This document shows positions 1-7,688 of a stretch of DNA of 13,939 nucleotides, in pieces. The translations under genes and the position numbers were made by a program. The notes beneath the pieces are model-generated. The model had not been told where the DNA came from and made no database searches. It was given only the letters and a program-made list of their open reading frames with translations. The stretch's first letter is position 1; every line of letters begins with the position of its first letter. The stretch comes from Desulfurococcales archaeon (lineage in GTDB: Archaea; Thermoproteota; Thermoprotei_A; Sulfolobales; NBVN01), in assembly GCA_027083115.1 (NCBI GenBank), contig JALWQN010000115.1, positions 1-13,939 of the forward strand. The letters are read 5' to 3'.

Positions 1-440
1 GCCTGAGCACTACCAGAGAATTTCCTTCCATCAATTACCCCATCATTAAGTGGCTTAAACTCGGCATTAACTCCTAAGTACCTAGCTGCCTTAATAACGC
101 CCATAGCCAAGAACTCGAATGCTTCAGGATAGCCCTTAGGAATCTCATCTTCCCCAACAATAATGGAGTATGTTACCTCACCGCTGTAGTCATGGTATAC
201 GGATCCACCACCCGTTATTCTCCTAACAACAGGTATGTTATTTGATATAGCATAATCTATGTTCACCGAGTCAGATACAGACTGGAAATAACCTAATGTT
301 ATTGCTGAGGGCCTAAACACATAAAGCCTTAAGGTATCTGGTGATTTCCTTAATGCCCTTAAGAAAAGGAGTGCTTCATCAATGGCCATGTGCTTATAAC
401 CGCTCCCTTCATCAATAATGAGCCTTAACTTAATCCCCAA
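1..440 (-). CDS. lplA: Lipoate-protein ligase A, N-terminal part (cut by window edge)
   Basis: This enzyme activates lipoate or octanoate with ATP and transfers the acyl group to a lysine on lipoyl-domain proteins such as GcvH or E2 subunits, in the cytoplasm. About 146 residues are present from the chosen TTG at 440; the C-terminal part lies beyond base 1. The family signature RRITGGGSVYHD is at residues 73-84, and GRKFSGSAQ, holding the conserved adenylate-binding lysine, is at about 137-145. The N-terminal stretch LRLIIDEGSGYKHMAIDEAL matches the family start. No ATG lies upstream of the conserved region; the in-frame choices after the TAA at 462-464 are GTG at 449 and TTG at 440, and both fit a TATA box at 470-477. 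It diverges from a LipS-type radical SAM gene, so both probably serve lipoyl-cofactor assembly. In many archaea the C-terminal accessory domain is a separate gene; that cannot be judged here. Confidence 0.9.
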   Translation of the reverse strand, partial: MGIKLRLIIDEGSGYKHMAIDEALLFLRALRKSPDTLRLYVFRPSAITLGYFQSVSDSVNIDYAISNNIPVVRRITGGGSVYHDYSGEVTYSIIVGEDEIPKGYPEAFEFLAMGVIKAARYLGVNAEFKPLNDGVIDGRKFSGSAQ

Positions 441-450
441 ATCAACCACC

Positions 451-477
451 TTAAATAAACCTTATCAAGTATTTTAT
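451..477. promoter_or_regulatory. Divergent promoter pair for lplA and the LipS-type gene
   Basis: TTAAATAA at 451-458 reads as a plus-strand TATA box, predicting a start near 480 and a GTG start codon at 490. On the minus strand ATAAAATA (477-470) predicts a start near 447, close to the lplA start codons at 449 and 440. Two back-to-back boxes about 20 bases apart imply linked expression. Assignment is by motif and spacing only. Confidence 0.5.
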
Positions 478-489
478 GAGGTTAATCCC

Positions 490-1446
490 GTGAAGGTTAG
501 GGTCTCTTTAGGAACACTTTTTTATTTGGGCATGGAGCACGGTGACGCTGAAGCAGCTCCTGGAGTCGCTTACGTAATGCAGTATAGTAATTCAGGATGT
601 TCCGCCTCCTGCGCTTTCTGCTCTCAGTCTTCTTTTTCAGTAGCCAATAAGGAGCTTCTCTCAAGGATTCTTTGGCCAGTTAAGGAAGTCAGTGGGCTCC
701 TTAAGGCATTAAGCCTCTCTCCCATTAGGAGAGTTTGCCTACAAACAATAATTAAGAAGAACTTCATTCAGGAAGCCCACGAACTTGCAGAGAAATTTAA
801 TTCAGTAGGTAAGGATGTCTCCCTATCAATAACTCCAGTACCTAAAGAAGAATTAATTGCTTTTCGTGATGAGGGAGTGGATTATTTAGGTGTAGGACTA
901 GATTCTGTCACTCCAAGAATAGGAAAAAGAATCCTTAAACCCTACCCATGGGATATATACTTTACGTTCATTAAGGAAGGCATAAGGATTTTTGGGCGTG
1001 GGAGGGTAGTGACCCATTTAATAGTTGGTCTTGGAGAGACCTATGAGGACATTCTCAAGATTATTGAGGTACTTCATGAGATGGGTTCTGAAATCTCATT
1101 ATTTGCTTTCACTCCAATTAAAGGTACACCAATGGCTAATAATGAACCACCCTCGCTAAGAAAATACCGTTTCTCGCAACTAGCTCTATATCTGATGAAG
1201 AAAGGGCTTAGGTGGAGAGATTTCGTAGTGTTTAGGGGCAGCACCCCCTATATTAAGTCATCATTTATTCGCTCCTTCAGCGAAGTAAGTAAAGCATTCC
1301 TTACAAGAGGTTGTCCTGGATGCAATAGGCCTTTCTATAATGAGCCACCAAGCAAAGAGCCCTATAATTACCCAAGCAAGGAATTACTAATTAGGTGGAG
1401 AAGGAATTTGGAGGACACTCTGCTGGAATTAGTAATTGATGAATGA
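490..1446 (+). CDS. Radical SAM lipoyl synthase-type protein (LipS1/LipS2 family, biotin-synthase-like)
   Basis: Predicted radical S-adenosylmethionine enzyme. The cluster-binding motif CSASCAFC (CxxxCxxC) is at residues 37-44 of the 318-residue form starting at GTG 490. Further cysteines, in RRVCLQT (about 83) and in the C-terminal GCPGCNRPFYNE motif (about 275 and 278), could bind a second [4Fe-4S] cluster. LipS1 and LipS2 of Thermococcus, formerly annotated as biotin synthases, are known to carry two [4Fe-4S] clusters and to insert sulfur at C8 and then C6 of protein-bound octanoyl groups. The divergent lplA neighbour supports a lipoyl role. Which of LipS1 or LipS2 this is cannot be told here, and the partner is not in the window. 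An in-frame ATG at 418 would overlap lplA and its promoter, so GTG 490, behind the TATA box at 451, is preferred. A true biotin synthase is the main alternative. Confidence 0.75.
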   Translation: MKVRVSLGTLFYLGMEHGDAEAAPGVAYVMQYSNSGCSASCAFCSQSSFSVANKELLSRILWPVKEVSGLLKALSLSPIRRVCLQTIIKKNFIQEAHELAEKFNSVGKDVSLSITPVPKEELIAFRDEGVDYLGVGLDSVTPRIGKRILKPYPWDIYFTFIKEGIRIFGRGRVVTHLIVGLGETYEDILKIIEVLHEMGSEISLFAFTPIKGTPMANNEPPSLRKYRFSQLALYLMKKGLRWRDFVVFRGSTPYIKSSFIRSFSEVSKAFLTRGCPGCNRPFYNEPPSKEPYNYPSKELLIRWRRNLEDTLLELVIDE

Positions 1447-1487
1447 ACTGAAGCACTAATTATTTAAAATTTTCCTGAGGATGTGTT

Positions 1488-2825
1488 TCACCAGCCCCTA
1501 ACAATCTTTAAGGCTTCATCATTCACTTTACCTTCCTCTACATCCTCTATGGCTTCCTCAAGGATGTTTATTCCTTCAATAAGTTCTTCCTTATTTATGG
1601 TTAGGGGTGGCTGAATCCTCAGAACATTCTCCCTGACTGATAACACAATAGCACCTAGTTCATAAGCTCTGTAGATTACCTTCTTTGTCTCATTCTTAGC
1701 TCTTTCCTTAGTTTCTTTATTCTTAACTAATTCAACGCCGATCATTAAGCCCTTACCTCTAACATCACCCACTAATTCGTGTTTCTTCATGAAGGATCTT
1801 AACTCCCTAATTACGTAATTACCTAATTCCTTAGTTTTCTTGAGTAATTTGTTCTTCCTAATTTCATTTATTACTGTTAACGCAGCAGTGGCCGTCACAG
1901 GATTTCCAGACAGGCTGAAAGCCAAACCCATGGTAGGTACGGAATCCATTAATTTTGATTCACCAACTACTGCACTTATGGGTAAACCCCCGCCCAAAGG
2001 CTTACCTAAAGTAACTACGTCCGGTTTAATTCCTTCATACTGATAAGCAAACCACTCACCAGTACGGCCTAAGCCTGTCTGTATTTCATCAATGATTAAA
2101 GGGATCCCGTAAGACCTAAGGATTCTTGCTACCTCCCTAAAGTATCCTTCAGGAGGGACCACTATACCTGAATCCCCCTGGATGGGCTCAGCTATTAAAG
2201 CAGCTGGCAATTTATTGGCTTTACTTAGATCCTCTAATGTCTCCTTAAGGATCTCTAAAGACATCTTTTTGCAGTCCTTATCACCTCTAAGTATTGAGCA
2301 CCTGTAGGTGTCAGGATAAGGTAAGCATATGGTTTCCTTACTGCATCTAATTAATTCGCAAACCTTTCTTTCTAAATTAATGCAGGAGGCGTCAGCACTG
2401 AGAGGGAAGACCCCATGAAACCCTCCATTATATGAAAGAATTAATTCTCTTTTCGTATATGCTTTAGCCAAAATTAGTGAAGATTCGACGGCGTCGGTAC
2501 CGCTTAAGCCATAAAGCACCTTCCCCTCATCAATGTCAGAAATCTTGAGCAATTCTTCACCCAGCCTTAAGGCTGGCTCATTCATTCCGTACATATAAGT
2601 ATAATGAATTAGCTTATCAACCTGCCTTTTAATTTCCTTTCTGAGTTCATCATTACCATAGCCGAGCACCATCACAGCACCACTAGCTGAGAGATCAATA
2701 TATTGGTTGCCTCCTGAATCCCTAACTTTAGCCCCTCTTCCTTCAACAACAATTATAGGTAAGTAATCTGTTCTATTAGCTCTGCTAAATAATTCGCCAA
2801 ATAATTTTAGGTGTTCTGAAGCCAC
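1488..2825 (-). CDS. Class III PLP-dependent aminotransferase (GabT/ornithine aminotransferase/amino-acid racemase group)
   Basis: Fold type I PLP enzyme of class III, 445 residues, the usual length. Landmarks: phosphate-binding SGTDA near 108-112, the FHG motif in GGFHGVF near 135-140, cofactor aspartate in IIDEIQTGLGRTG (D246), and Schiff-base lysine in TLGKPLGGGLP (K275). Substrate cannot be read from the sequence: archaeal relatives include 4-aminobutyrate and ornithine aminotransferases and broad-specificity amino-acid racemases. Residues 148-185 form a cysteine-rich insert (six Cys, including PYPDTYRC); I recall a similar PY-x-Cys-containing insert in archaeal members, so it is probably a subfamily trait. 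The start is GTG at 2825, ten bases behind AGGGTG (2841-2836), which could act as a ribosome binding site. It is transcribed alone, away from the regulator at 2994; regulation by that neighbour is possible but unproven. Confidence 0.85.
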   Translation of the reverse strand: MASEHLKLFGELFSRANRTDYLPIIVVEGRGAKVRDSGGNQYIDLSASGAVMVLGYGNDELRKEIKRQVDKLIHYTYMYGMNEPALRLGEELLKISDIDEGKVLYGLSGTDAVESSLILAKAYTKRELILSYNGGFHGVFPLSADASCINLERKVCELIRCSKETICLPYPDTYRCSILRGDKDCKKMSLEILKETLEDLSKANKLPAALIAEPIQGDSGIVVPPEGYFREVARILRSYGIPLIIDEIQTGLGRTGEWFAYQYEGIKPDVVTLGKPLGGGLPISAVVGESKLMDSVPTMGLAFSLSGNPVTATAALTVINEIRKNKLLKKTKELGNYVIRELRSFMKKHELVGDVRGKGLMIGVELVKNKETKERAKNETKKVIYRAYELGAIVLSVRENVLRIQPPLTINKEELIEGINILEEAIEDVEEGKVNDEALKIVRGW

Positions 2826-2860
2826 TGAATTTAAGCACCCTACTGAAAATCAACAAGGTT

Positions 2861-2872
2861 CTTGATATACTT
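2861..2872 (-). promoter_or_regulatory. Probable TATA box of the aminotransferase gene
   Basis: The minus strand reads AAGTATATCAAG, centred about 41 bases before the GTG start at 2825. The predicted transcript start is near 2841, which would put the AGGGTG ribosome binding site at the very 5' end. Motif-based only; the match to the archaeal consensus is moderate. Confidence 0.35.
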
Positions 2873-2960
2873 GATTGAGTAGCAAATCCTAATTCAAGAG
2901 TTTAAATCAAGCCCTATTTCAACATCTATTAATGAAGTAGCTTAAAATAAATAGCAAATT

Positions 2961-2969
2961 TTTAAAATA
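2961..2969 (+). promoter_or_regulatory. TATA box of the winged-helix regulator gene
   Basis: TTTAAAATA sits in a very A/T-rich stretch and is centred 29 bases before the ATG at 2994, giving a transcript start within about four bases of the start codon, so the mRNA is probably leaderless. Confidence 0.55.
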
Positions 2970-2993
2970 TTTATTAATATTGTTAAGTCGGTA

Positions 2994-3482
2994 ATGTATA
3001 GATTGAGTAAAATAAAGTTTAATAAGGAACTATTCAGCAGGATTGTTAACCTATTGATGAGATGGGGGATTCCCTATAGGGAGAGTGCGGTATATGCGTA
3101 CTTGCTTCTAAGTCCCAAAGAGGAATTAAGCATTAAGGAAATATCTGAGATATCGGGTTTAAGTATTTCTTCAGTTTCTTACTCCTTGAGACAACTTCAG
3201 GGTAAACACATGGTTGAGATTAGCAGGAAGATAGGAAAAATAAAATACTATGTTCCTAAGCCAGTCTTTTCCTCCATACTCATTAAGGAGCCTGAGGTGA
3301 TTCTCAAGACATACACTAGGCCAATAATTGAGTTACTTGATGAGGAACTCAAAGAGCATGTCAGAAGTAAGGAACATGCTCGAAAACTGGAGGAAACTAT
3401 AAATGATCTGAAAAAGCTAGATTGCATGCTTACTAAGATTTTAGAGCTTTTTAGGTCTTCTCATGAATGTCAAAAATGGTAA
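2994..3482 (+). CDS. Winged helix-turn-helix transcriptional regulator (TrmB/MarR-like)
   Basis: Small DNA-binding protein of 162 residues. Residues about 18-95 match a winged-helix domain of the TrmB/MarR type: a helix WGIPYRESAVYAYLLLS, then LSIKEISEISGLSISSVSYS as the helix-turn-helix, and a basic wing EISRKIGKIKYYVPKP. The rest (about 105-155) is a charged helix with heptad-like spacing that probably mediates dimerization, and it lacks the sugar-binding domain of full-length TrmB. The ATG lies about four bases past the predicted transcript start. The 3' end overlaps the DUF72 gene by 16 bases, so the two are cotranscribed and probably translationally coupled. Target genes are unknown; autoregulation or control of the divergent aminotransferase gene is an inference from position. 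Confidence 0.7.
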   Translation: MYRLSKIKFNKELFSRIVNLLMRWGIPYRESAVYAYLLLSPKEELSIKEISEISGLSISSVSYSLRQLQGKHMVEISRKIGKIKYYVPKPVFSSILIKEPEVILKTYTRPIIELLDEELKEHVRSKEHARKLEETINDLKKLDCMLTKILELFRSSHECQKW

Positions 3483-4192
3483 AGAAATTGAGGGTTTACG
3501 TAGGCACTAGTGGCTGGGCTTACTTCTGGAATCCTGACGGGCTGGATTGGTATGTAAGGAACTCCGGACTTAATGCTGTGGAACTGAATGCTAGTTTCTA
3601 CAGGTTTCCATTCAAGAACCAGGTTTTGGGTTGGGCCAGAAAATCCAGAGCTAGTGGCTTAAGGTGGGCCGTAAAAATCCATAACTCAATCACTCATAAA
3701 AGATTGCTCTCAGAGTCTTCATTACCTTTATGGGAAAAATTTAGGGAACGATTCAGTTCTTTAGATCCTTACATAGATTTTTACTTAGCTCAGTTGCCCC
3801 CAAAGTTCAAGTTAAGTGAGAAATCCTTGCAGAAATTAAGGTTATTTTCCGAGGCAGTAGGCCTTGGCTGGAGGCTGGCTTTAGAGTTTAGGAGTCCAGA
3901 ATGGTTTAATGAGGAAGTAATTAAGGAGGTTAGGAGCCTAGGCATAACGTTCGTTAGTGTGGACTCCCCCGAAGTGATTTATTATGGTAGGTCGGGCCCA
4001 TACACTTACTTAAGACTTCATGGAAGAAGTGCTTGGTACTCTCATTATTACTCTCAAGACGAACTTAAGGAAATAGCTAAGGCTCTAATAGGTGTGGGTG
4101 GCGAGGCCATATATGCTTTCCTAAATAACGATCATGGAATGCTCGATAATGGTAGGGAACTCCTTAAAATCCTTAAAGAGTTAACTCAATGA
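3467..4192 (+). CDS. DUF72 family protein (YecE-like TIM barrel)
   Basis: Member of the DUF72 family, 241 residues, about full length. Conserved blocks in order: YVGTSGWAY (near 12-20), AVELNASFYRFP (36-47), WAVKIHNSITHKRL (68-81), FYLAQLPPKF, LALEFRSPEWF, TYLRLHGRSAWY and AFLNNDHGMLDN near the C-terminus. The family adopts a TIM-barrel fold; its biochemical role is not established, although conserved charged and aromatic residues suggest a catalytic pocket. ATG 3467 is chosen because AGGT at 3453-3456 is well placed for it; ATG 3476 is an alternative. The gene overlaps the upstream regulator by 16 bases and ends tail-to-tail with the membrane glycosyltransferase gene, the last seven bases being shared. 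Confidence 0.88.
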   Translation: MSKMVKKLRVYVGTSGWAYFWNPDGLDWYVRNSGLNAVELNASFYRFPFKNQVLGWARKSRASGLRWAVKIHNSITHKRLLSESSLPLWEKFRERFSSLDPYIDFYLAQLPPKFKLSEKSLQKLRLFSEAVGLGWRLALEFRSPEWFNEEVIKEVRSLGITFVSVDSPEVIYYGRSGPYTYLRLHGRSAWYSHYYSQDELKEIAKALIGVGGEAIYAFLNNDHGMLDNGRELLKILKELTQ

Positions 4193-5520
4193 TTCAGCAT
4201 ATTTTGCTTTCGGTCCTTGCCTCTGAAGAGAGTCCCCAACACTATGGCTACAGTCGCGTAAAGTAGTGAGGTAAGAACCAAGGAGTAAACCACATAAAAC
4301 CTGTCATTAAATATCATTAGCGTTAAGGAATTAACTAAGCTAATCAAATACTGGTTAGGATTCTCGATATGTACGTGAAACCACCAACTAGTTGGGAAAG
4401 CAATTGGCCATATCGCTGGAAAGATCACCGAAGAAGTGACAGAAACGATTTTTGTGCTTAACTTCCTTAACTTAGGTAATGAAATCAAGGACAAAGCAAC
4501 TAAGGTCACTAAGTATTGGTAATTTACTCTCCAGTATGTCGCGATGAAGGATACGTAAGAAAGATAGGATGAGACTAGAACGTTCTTACTTCTTAAGTAA
4601 TAGATTATAGTCATGGCTTGAAGGATTATATAAGGAATAAACCATGACTTCAGGACCCACAGGTAATTGCTGCCTAAATGATAATGGAGGTATGTAGCTA
4701 GAGATGAGAAGCCGTTAAAGCTGTAAGAAATAGGTACCGTATAAGTTATTTTGAGGTTAATGCCTAGAAGGGCTCTTAAGGCGTCATGTAGTGACTGAGG
4801 GCATAAACCAACTAGAGGGAGATAAATTAGTATGCTGGTAACGATGCCGTAAATTAAGTACCTCCATTTCTTCTTTAAATTAAGTACCGAGTCAATAATT
4901 AACGGTAGTGTTGCTGGTGTAGCAACCTGCTTAGTTAATATAGCTAGACTAGATAGTATGCCTGAAACAGAGTCTCTTAGCTCGTAAAGAACCAATGAAG
5001 ACACCAAGAACAAGGCGACTAAGGAATCAAACATCCCATAAATGCTTGAGACATAGATAGTTACTGGATTCAGTAAGTATGCGGCAGACGCTAGAAACCC
5101 CGCCCTAAATCCTCTCCACCTATAAATCACGTAAAGTATGAGTAGACCAACAACTAAGTCAGTAACTATAAGGATTGACTTAACAGCAACAATCCAGGTA
5201 ATAGGGGCAAACACGTAATAGTGACTATGTATGTAGAAATGCTTAACTGGTTGTGGGGCAATGAGTCTTAAAATGCCTAAAGCGTAAATCCAGATAGGTC
5301 CATAAACGTAGGGCCAATTATATGGCCATCCCTCAGCTACTGCGTTACTGCCTCCAGCAAAAGAGTAGAAACAGGATTTATGCTTTAAGAAAGTGTCCGC
5401 AAAACCAGCGAACTGAGGTATGTCTGACCCACTGGAATAAGGAGCTACAGAAACCCTTAAGGCTAGCGCAGTAGCTACCAACATAACGATAGCTAAGGCC
5501 TTCAGTACTCTCTCACTCAT
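4186..5520 (-). CDS. Multi-pass membrane GT-C-type glycosyltransferase (mannosyltransferase-like)
   Basis: Integral membrane protein of about 444 residues with roughly ten hydrophobic segments. After the first membrane helix comes SSGSDIPQFAGFADTFLKH, in which the aspartate (D33) occupies the place of the catalytic acidic residue in the first outer loop of GT-C enzymes, then WPYNWPYVYGPIWIYALG, recalling mannosyltransferase and GT87 families. Such enzymes use dolichyl-phosphate sugars to build lipid-linked glycans or N-glycans on the outer membrane face; donor and acceptor are unknown here. ATG 5520 is preferred over the in-frame ATG at 5613: it follows AGGTG with a short spacer, TACTTAAAC further upstream serves as a TATA box, and the first helix then begins directly after a short basic N-terminus. 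The gene diverges from the RNA methyltransferase and overlaps the end of the DUF72 gene by seven bases. Confidence 0.7.
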   Translation of the reverse strand: MSERVLKALAIVMLVATALALRVSVAPYSSGSDIPQFAGFADTFLKHKSCFYSFAGGSNAVAEGWPYNWPYVYGPIWIYALGILRLIAPQPVKHFYIHSHYYVFAPITWIVAVKSILIVTDLVVGLLILYVIYRWRGFRAGFLASAAYLLNPVTIYVSSIYGMFDSLVALFLVSSLVLYELRDSVSGILSSLAILTKQVATPATLPLIIDSVLNLKKKWRYLIYGIVTSILIYLPLVGLCPQSLHDALRALLGINLKITYTVPISYSFNGFSSLATYLHYHLGSNYLWVLKSWFIPYIILQAMTIIYYLRSKNVLVSSYLSYVSFIATYWRVNYQYLVTLVALSLISLPKLRKLSTKIVSVTSSVIFPAIWPIAFPTSWWFHVHIENPNQYLISLVNSLTLMIFNDRFYVVYSLVLTSLLYATVAIVLGTLFRGKDRKQNMLNH

Positions 5521-5639
5521 TTCTGCACCTAATAGACATAGTTTTAGCTTCCTGTTTAAGTAATTAAGCAGTGAAACGCTATATTCGAAGAGCTCGAACG
5601 CTATCATGAGCAAGATATAGGTCAGGGTAGGTAGATATA

Positions 5640-7001
5640 ATGAGGAGAGATAAAGTTAAGTTGGGCTGGAAGGATGTCTTGATATTATCTATTGCTGTGA
5701 AGGCAGCAGAAGAGATAAAGCCCTCGCAGCAGGCGAAAAGAGACGTATTCAATAAGTTTGGTGTTAGCGGTACTGATAAGGACCCTATACTGACTTCCAT
5801 ATTCTATAGAGTTCTAAAGAGGCAGGGAATTCTAGATAAAATAATTAAAAACATTACAGGAGTGACTAACTCCCTTCTTCTAGACCCTTACTTAAGGTCT
5901 GCACTCCGTGTTTTCATAGAGTTAGAGGTTTTCAGTAGGGGGTGGGTAACTTTCGAGAACCCATATCAAGTTAGGAAAAGATTATCGGCTTTCCTCTCTA
6001 GGAAATCACATCCTTATACGGGTATGTGGTTCTTTGATACTTCTTGGGGGTTAAGGAAATACGTTCCTAAACCCTCCCGCCTAGAAGAGAATCTAGAACT
6101 CAAGTATCTTCTCCCTTCATGGTATATCGAGAGAATTGTCAGGCTTATAGGGAGGGAAGAAGCAGAAAAATATTTTAACGCCTTAAATTCGAAGCCTAAA
6201 TTAAGTGTAAGAGTTAACGTTCTAAAGACAAACGTTGAAGAAATTATTAGGGAGTTGTCCTCTTCAGGAGCTAAAGACATTACTGTATCGAAAATTGTGC
6301 CAACAGTCATCAGATTTCAGGGACCCTTCAATTTTGATAGTTTTAAGCCCTTTAAGAATGGTGAAGTAATTATTCAGGAGGAAAGTGCCGCTTTAGCACC
6401 AATACTTCTTAATCCTAAGCCAGACGATTTTGTTGTTGATTTGGCTGCTGCGCCTGGAGGGAAGACCGAGTTAATGGGGGAATTAATGCATAATGAGGGA
6501 GTGATTCATGCTTACGATGTTGATGAGAAAAGGGTTGGGAGAATGAGGGAACTATTAAGGATAGCAGGCATTAGTAACGTTGTTATTCACGTTAAGGATG
6601 GAAGAACTGCTCCTTCAGAGCTGGGTAAAGGAGTAGCTGATAAGGTCTTGGTTGATGCTCCATGCAGTTCTGACGGAACGATCATGAAGAATCCTGACTT
6701 AAGATGGCGTTTAATGGAGGATGAAGTAAGTAAGTTTGCTCAGATTCAGTACGAGCTGCTTAAGGCAGGCATCAAGTTGCTTAAGGTTGGTGGGGAACTT
6801 CTCTACTCAACATGTTCGATGCTTAAAGAGGAGAATGAGGACGTTATTGAGTATTTGCTGAGTAAGGAAGGTAAGAGAATCAAGTTGATTGGGCTCGTAG
6901 GACCCTATGAACCTGGTTTTCTTGAGGGGACTATGAGAGCATGGCCACACAAGCACGAAACAATAGGCTTCTTTTACGCTAAATTAAGGAGGATTAGGTG
7001 A
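5640..7001 (+). CDS. RsmB/NSUN-type RNA (cytosine-5) methyltransferase with NusB-like N-terminal domain
   Basis: SAM-dependent m5C methyltransferase acting on rRNA or tRNA, 453 residues. The N-terminal part (about 1-150) is helical and fits a NusB-like RNA-binding domain, as in bacterial RsmB. It is followed by the PSWYIERIVRLIG...LSVRVNVLKT block typical of the NOL1/NOP2/Sun family. The catalytic domain shows SAM motif I DLAAAPGGKT (267-276), motif IV DAPCSSDGT with C342, and motif VI YSTCS with C392, the nucleophile/release cysteine pair. The C-terminus MRAWPHKHETIGFFYAKLRR is also typical. ATG 5640 follows AGGT at 5629-5632 by seven bases. The target nucleotide cannot be predicted. The TGA overlaps the ATG of the next gene by one base, so the two form a coupled pair. 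Confidence 0.88.
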   Translation: MRRDKVKLGWKDVLILSIAVKAAEEIKPSQQAKRDVFNKFGVSGTDKDPILTSIFYRVLKRQGILDKIIKNITGVTNSLLLDPYLRSALRVFIELEVFSRGWVTFENPYQVRKRLSAFLSRKSHPYTGMWFFDTSWGLRKYVPKPSRLEENLELKYLLPSWYIERIVRLIGREEAEKYFNALNSKPKLSVRVNVLKTNVEEIIRELSSSGAKDITVSKIVPTVIRFQGPFNFDSFKPFKNGEVIIQEESAALAPILLNPKPDDFVVDLAAAPGGKTELMGELMHNEGVIHAYDVDEKRVGRMRELLRIAGISNVVIHVKDGRTAPSELGKGVADKVLVDAPCSSDGTIMKNPDLRWRLMEDEVSKFAQIQYELLKAGIKLLKVGGELLYSTCSMLKEENEDVIEYLLSKEGKRIKLIGLVGPYEPGFLEGTMRAWPHKHETIGFFYAKLRRIR

Positions 7002-7687
7002 TGAGGGTCCCGAAACATAAGGTGGTTAAATCACCAGAGTTTAGGGAAGTAATTTATGATGAGGTCAGATGGGGAGTTCTTGAGGAATTAAGGAAGGATG
7101 CCTTACGAATTATGGAGGCTTTAGAGGGATACGGCTTTAAAGCAGTTACTCATGGATCTATTGCTAGGGGAGATGTGGATTTAGGAAGTGATGTTGACGT
7201 AGTTATTCCTTATGTTGTTGAGCCATATAGGGTTGAGCTCTGTCTGGAAACTAAGGGGTTTAATATAGTTAATAAGTTCGTCGTTAAGGCTACTCCTTCA
7301 TCTACGCCTAAGGCATACATGGAACTCGATCTGAAAGGATCAAGGACCGTATCTTTTCCTCTAAGAGACTTGAGTGCTAGGGAGTGGGAGTTTTACAGAT
7401 TTGGTGGTTTACTGGATATTGAGGACATACTGAAGGGGAAGAGGGTTCCGGGAGTCAACAAGAACTTAATCCTCATAATACCTACTGAGAAGGGCCATAA
7501 GGAAGCTCCGGTAGTGGAATACGAAGATTATGTGGCTAGGGTTGTTGGTGTTTCTATAGAGACAGTTTATGAGAGGGTCAGGGTGCTTCAGAGGAGGGAC
7601 AAGCATGGGAGAACCGGGGTTTTCCTCAACTATGTTTTAGGGCCTGAGGAATCCTTCGAGGAAGTTCTCGATAAATTAAGGCTTTAG
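7001..7687 (+). CDS. Predicted nucleotidyltransferase (Pol beta superfamily)
   Basis: Soluble protein of 228 residues with the Pol beta-type nucleotidyltransferase signature: THGSIARGDVDLGSDVDVVIP near residues 51-71, where the Gly-Ser pair binds the triphosphate and the two aspartates bind metal. MELDLKG near 107-113 offers the third acidic residue. The remaining residues have no domain I recognise; the C-terminal VSIETVYERVRVLQRRDKHGRTGVF is basic and might bind nucleic acid. Substrate is unknown: transfer to RNA, protein or a small molecule are all possible. GGAGG at 6988-6992 sits eight bases before ATG 7001; a GTG at 6998 directly in front is an alternative start. The TGATG junction with the RNA methyltransferase implies coupled translation, so a role linked to RNA maturation is a reasonable inference. 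The gene ends one base from the converging phosphatase gene. Confidence 0.75.
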   Translation: MRVPKHKVVKSPEFREVIYDEVRWGVLEELRKDALRIMEALEGYGFKAVTHGSIARGDVDLGSDVDVVIPYVVEPYRVELCLETKGFNIVNKFVVKATPSSTPKAYMELDLKGSRTVSFPLRDLSAREWEFYRFGGLLDIEDILKGKRVPGVNKNLILIIPTEKGHKEAPVVEYEDYVARVVGVSIETVYERVRVLQRRDKHGRTGVFLNYVLGPEESFEEVLDKLRL

Positions 7688-7688
7688 T

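Noticed and set aside
418..489. N-terminal extension of the radical SAM protein to an ATG at 418
   Set aside because: It would cover the TATA boxes and overlap the start of lplA; the extension has no conserved motif.
490..1446. Annotation as biotin synthase (bioB)
   Set aside because: The C-terminal CPGC motif and lplA neighbour fit LipS-type enzymes better, and no other biotin gene is nearby. Not fully excluded.
2826..2993. A/T-rich gap searched for a hidden gene or RNA
   Set aside because: It holds only promoter-like sequence for the two diverging genes; no RNA fold or box motif was found.
5521..5613. N-terminal extension of the glycosyltransferase to an ATG at 5613
   Set aside because: It would overlap the opposite promoter and bury the AGGTG site and TATA box; the membrane helix and basic N-terminus fit ATG 5520 better.
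5579..5800. 73-codon minus-strand frame
   Set aside because: It is antisense to the start of the RNA methyltransferase and has no family match.
6014..6310. 98-codon minus-strand frame
   Set aside because: It is a shadow within the conserved methyltransferase coding region.
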